DNA of 42,623 bases from Candidatus Omnitrophota bacterium (GCA_018826075.1 JAHKAJ010000006.1:1-42623), one strand, 5' to 3'; counted from the stretch's first letter, positions 1 through 8,402 are shown. The notes: generated by a model from the sequence alone, not told the origin. Made by a program: numbers and translations.

Positions 1-161
1 GCAAAACGGGCAGCCAGACGCTGATAATACATCTTCCCTTCAACGATATTTTCTAATTCTTCAGTATTAAATACCTTAGCCCTGAAACTGTCGCCCCATT
101 TGTTAATCGCTGATTTCAGCTTTTCTATCTTGATCATATCTATACCTACGCCGACTATCAT
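1..161 (-). CDS. acpS: Holo-[acyl-carrier-protein] synthase, N-terminal part (cut by window edge)
   Basis: The first 53 codons are visible. AcpS transfers the 4'-phosphopantetheine arm of CoA to acyl carrier protein. The N-terminus reads MIVGVGIDMIKIEKL, the family's opening strand with the metal-binding Asp in GID. FNTEELE and YYQRLAARF follow, as expected before the second metal-ligand region, which lies off the edge. The ATG at 161 is preceded by AAGGTG about 8 nt upstream. It is the last visible gene of the block and follows pdxJ by 38 bp; pdxJ-acpS adjacency is also seen in enterobacteria. Its leader is one copy of a 55-bp repeat that recurs at 30445-30499. Confidence 0.9.
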   Translation of the reverse strand, partial: MIVGVGIDMIKIEKLKSAINKWGDSFRAKVFNTEELENIVEGKMYYQRLAARF

Positions 162-212
162 ATTGAACACCTTAATTTATCTATTCAGTGAAATCCCGAC
201 TACTGTCGGGAT
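158..212 (-). repeat. 55-bp leader repeat, copy A (hairpin + Shine-Dalgarno + start codon)
   Basis: Read on the minus strand this runs from a hairpin (8-bp stem ATCCCGAC/GTCGGGAT, 4-nt loop) through AAGGTG to the acpS ATG. It covers the last codons and stop of pdxJ. A second copy at 30445-30499 differs at 4 of 55 positions, and two of those differences form one compensated base pair in the stem. The paired change supports an RNA hairpin. The function is unknown; intercistronic mRNA processing or translation control are possibilities. Confidence 0.8.
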
Positions 213-925
213 ACTTTTTCGATCAAACCAAGCATCTCCTCTACCGCCAAAGGAAAACCGACAAAAACCGAACGGCAGACGATCGAATGGCCGATATTAA
301 ACTCGGTTATGCCTTTTATCTTAACGATCGGCTTTATGTTTTCATAATCAAGGCCGTGGCCGCAGGCAACCGAGAAGCCCTGGCTTTTGGCAAAATTTAC
401 TGCCTCTTTTATCTTGGACAACTGCCGCTTAAAGCCAGAGGAATTCTTACTTTCAGAATATTTACCGGTATTGATCTCGATCAGGCTAACCCCCATTGAC
501 CGAGCCAGCTTGATCTGGTTTTTAACCGGATCGACAAACAAACTTACTGCTATCCCGGCGGTTTTTAACTGCCGGCTCACTTTTTCAATTTTTAAACCGT
601 TTTTTATAAGGTCAAGCCCCCCTTCGGTAGTCAATTCCTGACGGCGCTCCGGCACTAAAGTTGCTTGTTTGGGCTTAAGAGCGAGGGCAAAAGAAACAAT
701 GGTTTTATTTACCGACATCTCCAAGTTCAAGGGAATCTTAATCGCCTGTTTGATCAAGCAGGCGTCTCTTTCCTTGATATGCCTGTGATCCTCCCTCACA
801 TGCACAACTATAGAGCTACAGCCGGCATATTCAGCGCAAAGAGCAGCGATCACCGGTTCCGGATAAGTCGTTCCTCTGGCATTTCGCAAAGTAGCCACAT
901 GATCAACATTTACCCCCAGGTTCAC
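200..925 (-). CDS. pdxJ: Pyridoxine 5'-phosphate synthase
   Basis: 241 aa, the usual length. PdxJ condenses 1-deoxyxylulose 5-phosphate with aminoacetone 3-phosphate to give pyridoxine 5'-phosphate (vitamin B6, DXP-dependent route; cytosolic TIM barrel). Family signatures are visible in order: NVDHVATLRNARG, HVREDHRHI, LNLEMS, LVPERRQELTTEGGLD, IEINTGKYSE and ACGHGLDYEN. The start is GTG at 925; its G, T and G overlap the TGA of the upstream YbbR-like mini-gene (GTGA), so translation is probably coupled. The stop lies inside the hairpin of the leader repeat that precedes acpS. Confidence 0.96.
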   Translation of the reverse strand: MNLGVNVDHVATLRNARGTTYPEPVIAALCAEYAGCSSIVVHVREDHRHIKERDACLIKQAIKIPLNLEMSVNKTIVSFALALKPKQATLVPERRQELTTEGGLDLIKNGLKIEKVSRQLKTAGIAVSLFVDPVKNQIKLARSMGVSLIEINTGKYSESKNSSGFKRQLSKIKEAVNFAKSQGFSVACGHGLDYENIKPIVKIKGITEFNIGHSIVCRSVFVGFPLAVEEMLGLIEKVSRQ

Positions 926-1059
926 GCGAAGCGGCCCCCGGAAGTAATGGTCCCGGCTACGTAAAGCCAGACAAAAACAGCAATAACCAAAGCAATCAGC
1001 TTAAGCCAAAAGTTATGGGTAACTGCTTTTTTAAGGTTAAAATTTTTAAACACTCCCAT
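922..1059 (-). CDS. YbbR/CdaR-like single-pass mini-protein, 45 aa
   Basis: This ATG-initiated 45-codon frame starts 3 bp after the cdaA stop and ends in a GTGA overlap with pdxJ. The product has a short basic N-terminus and then one hydrophobic segment, HNFWLKLIALVIAVFVWLYV (residues 15-34), followed by AGTITSGGRFA. The segment matches the N-terminal membrane anchor of YbbR/CdaR proteins, which partner the diadenylate cyclase CdaA in Firmicutes. The extracytoplasmic YbbR repeats that normally follow are absent. The position directly after cdaA supports the assignment. Either it is a genuine anchor-only CdaR or the remnant of a longer gene; the tight coupling on both sides favours a translated gene. 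Confidence 0.7.
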   Translation of the reverse strand: MGVFKNFNLKKAVTHNFWLKLIALVIAVFVWLYVAGTITSGGRFA

Positions 1060-1062
1060 AAA

Positions 1063-1824
1063 TTATCGGGGATTAGTAAGTTGTCCTTTCAATATTGTAA
1101 ATAAATCATTAGGCGCCAGGTCCCGGGTCAGTTGGCCGTTAATCGCCAGGGATATTGAACCGGTCTCCTCAGAAACTACTATGACTACTGCGTCGGAATG
1201 CTCGGAAAGACCGACCCCGGCTCGGTGGCGCATACCCAGGGTTTTCTCTAAAGTTTGATTCTCGCTGAGCGGAAAAAGGCAGGATGAAGCTATCAACTTA
1301 CCTCCTTCAATAACAGCACCTCCGTCGTGCAAGGGTGCGAAAGGATAAAAAATATTCTGGATAAGCTCAGAACTGATATCGGCATTAAGAACCACGCCGC
1401 TCTCGACAAACTTATTAAGGCCAATTTCTCTTTTGATAGCGATCAGGGCGCCGATTTTTTTCCGGGAAAGAACGCCACAGGCTGAGACTATTTCCCGCAG
1501 GGTATTCTCAACTTCTTCCCTTTTAGGCTCAATATAGAAGATATGGCGTTTGCCTAAATGAATAAGGCCTTCACGCAGCTCCGGCTGAAAAATAATCACT
1601 ACCAAAATAAGGAAAAAAGCGAAAAAATAAGCTAAAAGCCTGGTGAGAACCGGAAAGCTTAAAAAATGAAAAGCTAAAAGAGCCACTACCAAAAAGATTA
1701 TCCCCCGCAAAAGATAGAAGGCTTTGCTGCCTTTTAAAAAAAGAAAGATCCGGTAAATCACTGCCCAAAGGATTATTATCTCAATGATATTTTTCCAGCT
1801 AAAAGTTTTAAGGATGATTTCCAT
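1063..1824 (-). CDS. cdaA: Membrane-bound diadenylate cyclase (c-di-AMP synthase)
   Basis: 253 aa. It makes cyclic di-AMP from two ATP. Three hydrophobic helices occupy roughly residues 10-75, followed by a cytoplasmic DisA_N domain. The catalytic motifs are LHDGGAVI (the DGA-type motif) and GMRHRAGVGLSE (the RHR motif), followed by VVSEETGSIS. The stop of folP and this ATG share one base (TGATG), so the two are coupled. Order folP-cdaA-ybbR-like-pdxJ. A c-di-AMP pathway is therefore likely in this organism; no phosphodiesterase is in the window. Confidence 0.95.
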   Translation of the reverse strand: MEIILKTFSWKNIIEIIILWAVIYRIFLFLKGSKAFYLLRGIIFLVVALLAFHFLSFPVLTRLLAYFFAFFLILVVIIFQPELREGLIHLGKRHIFYIEPKREEVENTLREIVSACGVLSRKKIGALIAIKREIGLNKFVESGVVLNADISSELIQNIFYPFAPLHDGGAVIEGGKLIASSCLFPLSENQTLEKTLGMRHRAGVGLSEHSDAVVIVVSEETGSISLAINGQLTRDLAPNDLFTILKGQLTNPR

Positions 1825-3020
1825 CAGTTATTGATTATTTGTGAGGCTACTTTCAAAGCCTGAGCGGTTTCACCTACATCGTGAACCCGGAAAACCGACG
1901 CTCCCTGGTTTAGACTAAGAACCATTGCCGCAACAGTTCCGGCCAAACGGTTGTTTTGGCCAGCCTTAGTTATTGTACCAATAAAAGATTTCCGCGACAA
2001 ACCCAAAAATAACGGCAACCCGAAAATCCTGAATCGATAAAGCTGATTTAAAATTTTTAGATTATCGTTAAGCCGCTTGCCAAAACCTATGCCGGGATCA
2101 AGCATTATCTGCTCTTTGGCTATACCCTGGCTGCGGCAGAAAGAAAGCCTCTCTTGGAAAAAATCGATTTCCTCAGAAACTACGTCTTTATAAACCGGGT
2201 TAGATTGCATGGTGCTGGGATTACCTTTCATATGCATAAGAATACAACCTAATTTATGCCGCTTAACCAGCAATGCTTTACGGGGGTCACCCCTTAAGGC
2301 AGTAATATCATTAATCATATCGGCTCCCTCATCGACTGCGGCTTTGGCTACTTCATACTTATAAGTATCTATTGATATTAAAACTTTTTTAAATTTTTTC
2401 CGGATTGCCCGAAGCTGGGGGATCACCCGGTTAAGTTCCTCTTTTTCTTTCAACGGTTTGGCAAACGGCCGGGAAGATTCGCCGCCAACATCGATTATCT
2501 TGGCTCCCCGACGCAGCATCTCTGCTACCTTAGCCAAAACAACTTCCCGAGATTTTCCCAACAGCCCGTCGCCGGAAAAAGAATCAGGAGTCAAGTTAAT
2601 GATCCCGCAAATCAAGGGCTGGGTTATCTTGAACTTTTTATCCCGGGCGGTGAAAGCATAACTTTGCCGATTAAGATTATCCAAATAAACCGATAAAACT
2701 TCGGATATTCCATGAAGTGAAAAAGGCTGATTCTCAAGCTTGCGGCAGAGATTTCTTAGTTGGCTTAAATTTCCGAAAATTAAAGCTTTAGTCTTGATAT
2801 TTTTGACTAAAGCATCCCTCTCTATTGCCGCGTCTGAACCTTGAGAAAGAAGATGCTGCTTTAAAATGTTGGCTTCCCAGGATTTGATATCTTCGATCTG
2901 AAAAGCCGCCCAAAGGACTTTGGAGGATAATATTTTTACCCCCTGGCTGCTTACGCCCAAAGAAACCATAAGCTTTTCAGCCTGATTTTTGTTTTTTATC
3001 GCTACGGGTGTTATTCTCAT
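1824..3020 (-). CDS. folP: Dihydropteroate synthase with N-terminal extension domain
   Basis: 398 aa, about 130 longer than the E. coli enzyme. It joins p-aminobenzoate to dihydropterin pyrophosphate in folate synthesis. The C-terminal TIM barrel starts near residue 135 with ICGIINLTPDSFSGDG and contains IIDVGGESSRPFA, DMINDI, ILMHMKGNPSTMQ and MLDPGIGFGK. The first ~130 residues (GVSSQGVKILSSK, ANILKQHLLSQGSDAAI) resemble the accessory N-terminal domain known from clostridial and thermophile FolP proteins, which supports the early ATG. That start makes a 44-nt overlap with the 3' end of ftsH. Confidence 0.94.
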   Translation of the reverse strand: MRITPVAIKNKNQAEKLMVSLGVSSQGVKILSSKVLWAAFQIEDIKSWEANILKQHLLSQGSDAAIERDALVKNIKTKALIFGNLSQLRNLCRKLENQPFSLHGISEVLSVYLDNLNRQSYAFTARDKKFKITQPLICGIINLTPDSFSGDGLLGKSREVVLAKVAEMLRRGAKIIDVGGESSRPFAKPLKEKEELNRVIPQLRAIRKKFKKVLISIDTYKYEVAKAAVDEGADMINDITALRGDPRKALLVKRHKLGCILMHMKGNPSTMQSNPVYKDVVSEEIDFFQERLSFCRSQGIAKEQIMLDPGIGFGKRLNDNLKILNQLYRFRIFGLPLFLGLSRKSFIGTITKAGQNNRLAGTVAAMVLSLNQGASVFRVHDVGETAQALKVASQIINN

Positions 3021-4896
3021 CGGTAAACCCGATTAAGCGCTTGACTTCCTGGGCATCTAAAACTTCTTTCTCCAGAAGCGCTTCGGCTAATATTTTCAGT
3101 TCGCGTTTATGCTCAGTAATGAGTTTCTTGGCCCGGGCATAACATTCGTCGGTGATTCGCTTGGTCTCTTCATCTATGATTTTAGCGGTTTCTTCGCTGT
3201 AATCTTTTTCTTTGACTAAATCGCGGCCAAGAAATATCGGCCCGTGACTTTGGCCTAAAGTATAACTGCCCAGACGCTGGCTCATACCATAATCGCAAAT
3301 CATATGACGGGCTATCTGGGTAACTTTAATCAAATCGTCGCTGGCGCCGGTGGTGATATCGCCCAGATTTACCTCTTCAGATACTCTGCCGCCCAGCAAC
3401 ACTGTTATTGTTCCCAAAAGTTCTTTTTTCGACCTGTGCCAGCGGTCTTCAAGCTGTGGGGTAAAAGTATAGCCACCGGCCATTCCCCGGGGGATAATCG
3501 AAACTTTGGATAAAGGATCGACTTCGGGAATCAACAAAGAAAGCAAAGCGTGTCCGGATTCATGGTAGGCGGTTAATTCTTTTTCACGCTTAGAAATTAT
3601 CCGGCTTTTTTTCTCCGGGCCCATTATCACCCGTTCGATCGATTCCTCAAGCTCTGACTGTTCTACCGAATTCTTATCGCGACGGGCTGCCAGAAGAGCT
3701 GCTTCGTTACACAAGTTTTCCAAATCCGCCCCGGAAAAACCAGGAGTCTTCTGGGCTATCAACTTTAGCTCTACTTTTTTATCCAAATGGATCTTACGGG
3801 TGTGGACTTTTAAAATATCTTCCCTTCCCTGGATATCCGGAGAATAAATAACAATATGCCGGTCAAAACGGCCGGGGCGTAAAAGGGCCGGGTCTAAGAC
3901 ATCCGGACGGTTAGTCGCAGCCATAACAATGATCCCGATCTCAGTCTGAAAACCATCCATTTCAGTAAGCAGCTGGTTTAGAGTCTGCTCTCGCTCGTCA
4001 TGGCCGCCGCCGACTCCGGCAAAACGCTGCCGGCCTACGGCATCGATCTCATCAATAAAAATAATACATCCCTTATTCTCCATCTTGGCTGATTTTTTAG
4101 CCTGTTCAAAAAGATCTCGTACGCGCGAAGCGCCGACTCCGACAAACATCTCCACAAAATCCGAACCGCTGATACTGTAAAAAGGAACCTTGGCCTCTCC
4201 GGCAACTGCTTTTGCTAGAAGAGTCTTTCCGCAACCCGGAGGCCCCACCAATAGAACACCTTTAGGGAACCGGCCGCCAAGACGCTGGAATTTTTTAGGG
4301 TCTTTTAAAAATTCGATTACCTCTTCCAGCTCTGCTTTAGCCTCATCTATTCCGGCAACATCGCCAAAGGTGACTTTCACTGCATTCTCTTTATCCTGAA
4401 GTTTGGCACGCGATTTTCCAAAACCCCAAACCCGCGAACCCATCTGATTGCCTTTATAAGAAAAATACCACAAGAAAACAATAAAAATAATTATCGGACC
4501 CAGGGAAAACAACAGGTTAGAAAGAAAGGTCCTCGGGGGTTCGATCTCAAACTCAGAAACATTTTTTTTAAGTAAGCTTATGAGCTCATCGTCCTTCTGC
4601 GGGACGTGAACATAAAACCGCCCCCCGCCGGAGCTTTCCGAAAAAACTCCCTGGATAAGGCTTTCAACCATCTTGACTGATTTTATGGTCGGCTTTTCTA
4701 AATTGTGCTCTAAATTATAATAGAATTCACTGTAAGTAAGTTTTTTTACCAGGCCGCCGAAATCAGAACTAAAAAAGCTTGAGATCCAGACCAAGCCCAG
4801 GAAAATAGCGATCATGAAAAAAGCCGAACGCAGGAAATTACCGTTAGGGACTTTGATATTTTTGGGATTATTTTTAGGGTTTTTTTTCTGGTTCAT
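2977..4896 (-). CDS. ftsH: ATP-dependent zinc metalloprotease FtsH
   Basis: 639 aa. Membrane-anchored AAA+ protease that degrades misfolded and regulatory proteins. TM1 lies near residues 24-42, a small periplasmic domain follows, and TM2 is near 127-146. Walker A is GPPGCGKT at 218-225, Walker B is IIFIDEID near 278-285, and the second region of homology is [20 protein letters not shown]. The zinc motif is HESGH at 445-449. The tail ([12 protein letters not shown]) is hydrophilic. The ATG at 4896 has AAGGA upstream. The gene follows tilS by 83 bp and has its own promoter candidate at 4964-4991. The 3' end overlaps the folP start. Confidence 0.97.
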   Translation of the reverse strand: MNQKKNPKNNPKNIKVPNGNFLRSAFFMIAIFLGLVWISSFFSSDFGGLVKKLTYSEFYYNLEHNLEKPTIKSVKMVESLIQGVFSESSGGGRFYVHVPQKDDELISLLKKNVSEFEIEPPRTFLSNLLFSLGPIIIFIVFLWYFSYKGNQMGSRVWGFGKSRAKLQDKENAVKVTFGDVAGIDEAKAELEEVIEFLKDPKKFQRLGGRFPKGVLLVGPPGCGKTLLAKAVAGEAKVPFYSISGSDFVEMFVGVGASRVRDLFEQAKKSAKMENKGCIIFIDEIDAVGRQRFAGVGGGHDEREQTLNQLLTEMDGFQTEIGIIVMAATNRPDVLDPALLRPGRFDRHIVIYSPDIQGREDILKVHTRKIHLDKKVELKLIAQKTPGFSGADLENLCNEAALLAARRDKNSVEQSELEESIERVIMGPEKKSRIISKREKELTAYHESGHALLSLLIPEVDPLSKVSIIPRGMAGGYTFTPQLEDRWHRSKKELLGTITVLLGGRVSEEVNLGDITTGASDDLIKVTQIARHMICDYGMSQRLGSYTLGQSHGPIFLGRDLVKEKDYSEETAKIIDEETKRITDECYARAKKLITEHKRELKILAEALLEKEVLDAQEVKRLIGFTDENNTRSDKKQKSG

Positions 4897-4929
4897 TTTG
4901 AAATCCTTCGTTTCACTCAGGATAAATTC

Positions 4930-4957
4930 GACTAAATCCGCCTACGGCGAATAAGTC
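4930..4957 (-). repeat. Imperfect palindrome in the ftsH leader
   Basis: GACTAAATCCGCC and GGCGAATAAGTC flank TAC and pair imperfectly, so the ftsH mRNA leader could fold into a hairpin just upstream of the ribosome-binding site. It may be a dispersed repeat or a structural leader; no second copy was found in the window. Confidence 0.5.
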
Positions 4958-4963
4958 TCATTT

Positions 4964-4991
4964 ATTATACTGTATCAACCTACAAAATCAA
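4964..4991 (-). promoter_or_regulatory. Candidate ftsH promoter
   Basis: TATAAT (4964-4969) with TTGATT (4986-4991) 16 nt upstream on the minus strand. The -35 lies inside the last codons of tilS. The 5' UTR would be about 60 nt and include the palindrome at 4930-4957. Confidence 0.5.
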
Positions 4992-5963
4992 GGATTGAAT
5001 ACGCAGGTGATTCTGCTCTTTTTTAGCCAAAAGAAAAGGTAAATCTACGATGCTTCCCGAAGGCCGGTTGGCCACTAGATCAGCCAATTCGTCAATATGC
5101 TTGGCAGTAAGCCTGCGGGTTGAGCCTTTAAGTTCCTCGATGGCGATCCTAATTACATTACTGAAAATTGCCAGGGGAAGGTTTTTGAGTTTTTTTAAAT
5201 TCAGATAAAGGCTTTGGCTGCTCTCTTTAGTTTTTAAGGAAAGAAAAACCTGATAAGAATAGTCATAAATGAAAGAATAATCCAAAGAAATATTGCGGGC
5301 GGCATTAGAGATGTTCTCGACAATATTAGGGTTTAGTTCCTTAAGTAACGGCATTAGCTTTAAGCGGATGCGGTTTCGGAAAAACTCTTCCTGAAAATTA
5401 CTTTGATCAAGGCAATAACTTATTTTATTTTCCGAAAGCCAGGCCAGGATATCGTCTTTGGAAAGCTCGATCAGCGGCCGGATGACTTTGAGGCTGCGGA
5501 AACGCATTTGCGGTGAAAAACCACTAAGGCCGCGCAGCCCTGAGCCCCGGATCAAACGCATTAGGACTGTTTCCACCAGATCATCGCAATGATGGGCCAA
5601 AGCCAGCTTTTTAAATTTAGTCTGGCGGGAAACTTTCAGGAAAAAATCAAAACGCAAATTTCTGGCTGCCTGTTCCAAAGAATCACCGGCAAAATCTTTA
5701 ACGTTTTTTCCTTCGGAAATAAACTCGACTCCGGCCGCCTTGCAGACATCTTTGACGAAATTTTCCTCAAGCAAAGCTTCCTGGCGCAAGCGGTGATTGA
5801 AATGAACACAAATAAGTTTAAGTGAGTACTCCTTTTTGATCTTTAAAAAAAGATGCAGAAGGCAAAGTGAATCCGGGCCGCCGGAAACTCCCAGGAGTAC
5901 CTTATCTTTGGGCTCAAGCAGCCGGTATTTTTTTATGGTATTTTTAAAAACAGTTTCTATCAT
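4980..5963 (-). CDS. tilS: tRNA(Ile)-lysidine synthase
   Basis: 327 aa from the chosen start. TilS converts C34 of the CAU-anticodon tRNA-Ile to lysidine, which lets it read AUA. The PP-loop ATP pyrophosphatase motif SGGPDS is at residues 27-32; RHLR-type helices and ALAHHCDDLVETVLMRLIRGSGLRGL follow, all typical of TilS. An in-frame ATG at 5972 lies one base from the -10 box and cannot be the start if that promoter is used. The ATG at 5963 is 10 nt from the box, so the mRNA would be leaderless or nearly so. First gene of the tilS-ftsH-folP-cdaA-pdxJ-acpS block. Confidence 0.93.
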   Translation of the reverse strand: MIETVFKNTIKKYRLLEPKDKVLLGVSGGPDSLCLLHLFLKIKKEYSLKLICVHFNHRLRQEALLEENFVKDVCKAAGVEFISEGKNVKDFAGDSLEQAARNLRFDFFLKVSRQTKFKKLALAHHCDDLVETVLMRLIRGSGLRGLSGFSPQMRFRSLKVIRPLIELSKDDILAWLSENKISYCLDQSNFQEEFFRNRIRLKLMPLLKELNPNIVENISNAARNISLDYSFIYDYSYQVFLSLKTKESSQSLYLNLKKLKNLPLAIFSNVIRIAIEELKGSTRRLTAKHIDELADLVANRPSGSIVDLPFLLAKKEQNHLRIQSLIL

Positions 5964-5973
5964 AACTCGCATT

Positions 5974-5979
5974 ATTATA
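5974..5979 (-). promoter_or_regulatory. Extended -10 promoter of tilS
   Basis: TGATATAAT on the minus strand; no convincing -35. It lies 10 nt before the tilS ATG, which predicts a leaderless transcript. Confidence 0.55.
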
Positions 5980-5989
5980 TCACATTTGG

Positions 5990-5995
5990 TATAAT
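5990..5995 (+). promoter_or_regulatory. Extended -10 promoter for the radical SAM gene
   Basis: TGGTATAAT on the plus strand, back to back with the tilS promoter. The leader would be about 70 nt and contains the hairpin repeat at 6001-6061. Confidence 0.45.
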
Positions 5996-6000
5996 ATTTT

Positions 6001-6061
6001 ACTCCAACCGTGCTTCGCCACCCCCGAGGAGTCCCGCCTTCGGCGGGCCACCTCGGGGGTG
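6001..6061 (+). repeat. Nested hairpin repeat (copy 1 of a dispersed element)
   Basis: An outer stem CACCCCCGAGG/CCTCGGGGGTG (6019-6029 with 6051-6061) encloses an inner CCCGCC/GGCGGG hairpin. Together with the flank ACTCCAACCGTGCTTCGC (6001-6018), the left part recurs in inverted orientation at 13422-13451. It looks like a REP-type dispersed intergenic element. It sits 13 nt upstream of the radical SAM ATG. Confidence 0.7.
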
Positions 6062-6074
6062 AAAAGTTAAAACG

Positions 6075-7349
6075 ATGAAGATTTTAGCGATAAATCCCTG
6101 GATAATCGATTGTGCGGCTTATGATTTCTGGCTTAAACCCTACGGATTTTTAGTGATCCTGACTTACCTGAAAAACCAGGGATTTGATATCGATTATATC
6201 GACTGCCTAGATAAAAAGCTATCTTTCGGCACCTTTGGCCGCGGCAAATACTATTCTGAAATCATCCAAACGCCTTCTGCGGTCAAATCAATCCCCCGGC
6301 GGTTTAAACGCTATGGGATGCCTAAGCTAGAATTGGAAAAACTGCTTGAAGGAAAAACTCCCGATTATATCCTCCTGACTTCATCGATGACTTACTGGTA
6401 CCCGGCGATCAAAGAATTAAGCTCTTTATTAAAAAACAAATTTCCCCGCGTACCGATAGTTCTAGGCGGCACTTATGCCAGCCTCTGCGCGGAACATGCC
6501 CGAAAAAATAAAGCCGCAGATTTTATCTTCGCTAACCAGGAACTGGATAGATTTTTTGAACTTTTAAACTGCCGCCTGGACCAAAACGAACTTTTTTCGA
6601 CTCTTCCTGATTATGATTCTTTTTACCAAAAGCTTGATTACCTGGTTTTACGCACCTCCTGGGGCTGCCCTTTTGACTGCAGTTTTTGCGCCATAAAAAG
6701 GCTGTCTCAAGGATTTTTCCGAATCGATCATAAAAAAATCGTTGATTTTATCCTGAAATTCAACCGCCAAGGCCTAAAACATTTCGTCCTTTATGATGAC
6801 GCTTTTCTCTATCAACCGGAATACGCAAAAAAACTTTTAGGCGAAATAAAAAGATTAAACCTGGATATTGATTTTCATACCCCCAATGCCCTTCATCTAA
6901 AATTTCTTGATCAAGAGATCGCCGATTTACTAAAAAAAACCGGTTTTATCAATCCCCATTTCGGGCTTGAAATATTGGATGAAGAATTACAAAAAGCCTG
7001 GGGCGATAAAGTGACCAAGGATGAGTTGATTCAAGGAATAAACTTGCTAAAAAAATCCGGCTTTAAAAACGGGGAATTCAGCGTTTACCTGCTCCTGGGC
7101 TGGCCCGGACAAAACTTAGAAAACTTAAGGTCAGAAGCGGAATTTATTAACCGGCTGGGAGCCAGAGTGTCCCTAGCCGAATATTCTCCAGTCCCTCAAA
7201 CCAGGATATTTAACTCCCATCAGGAGATCCTCGAAGAACCGCTGCTGCAAAATAACTCTCTGTTTGGTTTTTTTCAGAAGGAAAAGATAAAAGAGTTCTG
7301 GGAGATAAAAAACTACGTGAGAGATCTAAATAAAAGCCTGGCTGGTTAA
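6075..7349 (+). CDS. B12-binding-type radical SAM protein
   Basis: 424 aa. The N-terminal third (residues 1-150) has the layout of a cobalamin-binding-like Rossmann domain (ILAINPW, VILTYLKNQGFDIDYIDC, VPIVLGGTYAS). A radical SAM domain follows, with the 4Fe-4S ligands C198, C202 and C205 (CPFDCSFC). LYDDAFLY and HFGLEILDE are typical of this class. The canonical B12-binding DxHxxG motif is not seen, so cobalamin binding is uncertain. The substrate is unknown; relatives act in methylation and ring chemistry. No strong ribosome-binding site precedes the ATG. It is a lone plus-strand gene whose last 4 bp overlap the convergent lipoprotein gene. Confidence 0.8.
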   Translation: MKILAINPWIIDCAAYDFWLKPYGFLVILTYLKNQGFDIDYIDCLDKKLSFGTFGRGKYYSEIIQTPSAVKSIPRRFKRYGMPKLELEKLLEGKTPDYILLTSSMTYWYPAIKELSSLLKNKFPRVPIVLGGTYASLCAEHARKNKAADFIFANQELDRFFELLNCRLDQNELFSTLPDYDSFYQKLDYLVLRTSWGCPFDCSFCAIKRLSQGFFRIDHKKIVDFILKFNRQGLKHFVLYDDAFLYQPEYAKKLLGEIKRLNLDIDFHTPNALHLKFLDQEIADLLKKTGFINPHFGLEILDEELQKAWGDKVTKDELIQGINLLKKSGFKNGEFSVYLLLGWPGQNLENLRSEAEFINRLGARVSLAEYSPVPQTRIFNSHQEILEEPLLQNNSLFGFFQKEKIKEFWEIKNYVRDLNKSLAG

Positions 7350-7681
7350 AACTCCTGCCATTCCCTGAACCGGTCTCCGGAAAAAAATAGTTTTAGACTC
7401 CTGGCTTTATATATCCAAGTCTCATAACCCTCGAGAGTAGTCGCCACTTCATCAGGAAGGCCAAGCTGAGCGATTACTTCATCTTTAGTGTCGCCGATAA
7501 CGATCCCGTCTCCGGCGTCGACTACATAATAATCTTTAGTTGATTCACCCGGGCCAAACTGGTTTTTAATATCCAGGCCGGCAGCTCCGTCCCTGACTCC
7601 GGTATAATCACGCATCTGCACGCAACCGATAAGTCCGGCTATAAAAATTAAACTAAAAAAAACTGCTGACCAAATTTTCAT
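7346..7681 (-). CDS. Small lipoprotein with SmpA/BamE-like domain
   Basis: 111 aa. The start at 7681 was chosen because AGGAGG lies 6 nt upstream; a start 12 codons earlier has no such site. The signal peptide has a lipobox LIGC with lipidated Cys20. The mature part (GDTKDEVIAQLGLPDEV, YETWIYKA, LFFSGDRFREWQEF) follows the pattern of SmpA/OmlA/BamE-like folds, in which a DEVIxxLGxPDEV helix is followed by strands. Known BamE belongs to the outer-membrane assembly machine; many small relatives have no known role. Last gene of the block starting at 9813. Confidence 0.75.
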   Translation of the reverse strand: MKIWSAVFFSLIFIAGLIGCVQMRDYTGVRDGAAGLDIKNQFGPGESTKDYYVVDAGDGIVIGDTKDEVIAQLGLPDEVATTLEGYETWIYKARSLKLFFSGDRFREWQEF

Positions 7682-7694
7682 TTTAAACCTCCTT

Positions 7695-8402
7695 TTATAA
7701 TTCAAACTCTTGACCAACTTTTACTTCTAAGAAATTTTCCCGATAAAGCTGTTTAAAAGTATTTACAGCTTCGAATCCGCTACAATGGGCCGGGCCGATA
7801 TTTTCGACGCCGAAATTCTTAACTTCCTCTACGATATAATTAACTGTCCTTTTCTCCTCATCCATAAGATGAAAACCTCCCAAGACAGCGTAAAGCCTCT
7901 CTTTAGAAAACATCGTCATGGTTTTTTCAATGAACTTTAAAACTCCCGGATGCGCACAGCCACAAATCAAAGAAATTCCTTTCCGGCCCTTAATGACCAC
8001 GGCCTGTTCTTCTATTGTACTGCCTTTATACTGAGCTGACAAGCAACCAGTAGTATAAATATTTTCTGCTATCAGCTGTGACTCTCCAACCAGCTTAAAA
8101 TTATTTCCGGAAAATTCTTTTTGATGCTCGCCTAAAAAATCAGAACTGGCAAAAACTTCGATCCGGCTATTGGCTTCTAAAAGATCCCTAAGGCCGCTGT
8201 GATGGTCCCAATGCTTATGCGAAATAACCACCTTCTCTATTTTTTCAATATCAACGTTTAAACTGGCAAAATTTTTAAGCAGATACTCACCCTTTTCCGA
8301 TGCGTCAAATAAAACTTTATCGCCGATCAAGTAAGAAACTCCCCAACCGCTGAAATAACTTTCTTTAAGGGATTCCTTATCGAAGATTATTTTTACCTTC
8401 AT
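7695..8402 (-). CDS. Metallo-beta-lactamase-fold hydrolase (MJ0301-like)
   Basis: 235 aa, one MBL domain. Metal ligands sit in SHKHWDHHSG (H62, H64, D66, H67), with later ligands in GCAHPGV and GPAHCSG. This layout matches the family often annotated as 7,8-dihydropterin-6-methyl-4-(ribofuranosyl)aminobenzene-5'-phosphate synthase, known from archaeal methanopterin synthesis but widespread in bacteria without it. Whether this protein has that activity cannot be told from sequence. Its ATG overlaps the stop of the YggS gene by 4 bp. Confidence 0.82.
   Translation of the reverse strand: MKVKIIFDKESLKESYFSGWGVSYLIGDKVLFDASEKGEYLLKNFASLNVDIEKIEKVVISHKHWDHHSGLRDLLEANSRIEVFASSDFLGEHQKEFSGNNFKLVGESQLIAENIYTTGCLSAQYKGSTIEEQAVVIKGRKGISLICGCAHPGVLKFIEKTMTMFSKERLYAVLGGFHLMDEEKRTVNYIVEEVKNFGVENIGPAHCSGFEAVNTFKQLYRENFLEVKVGQEFEL

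Noticed and set aside
1300..1340. Altered catalytic motif in CdaA (HDGGAVI for HDGAVII)
   Set aside because: HDGG-type variants are common in active diadenylate cyclases, and the RHR motif is intact.
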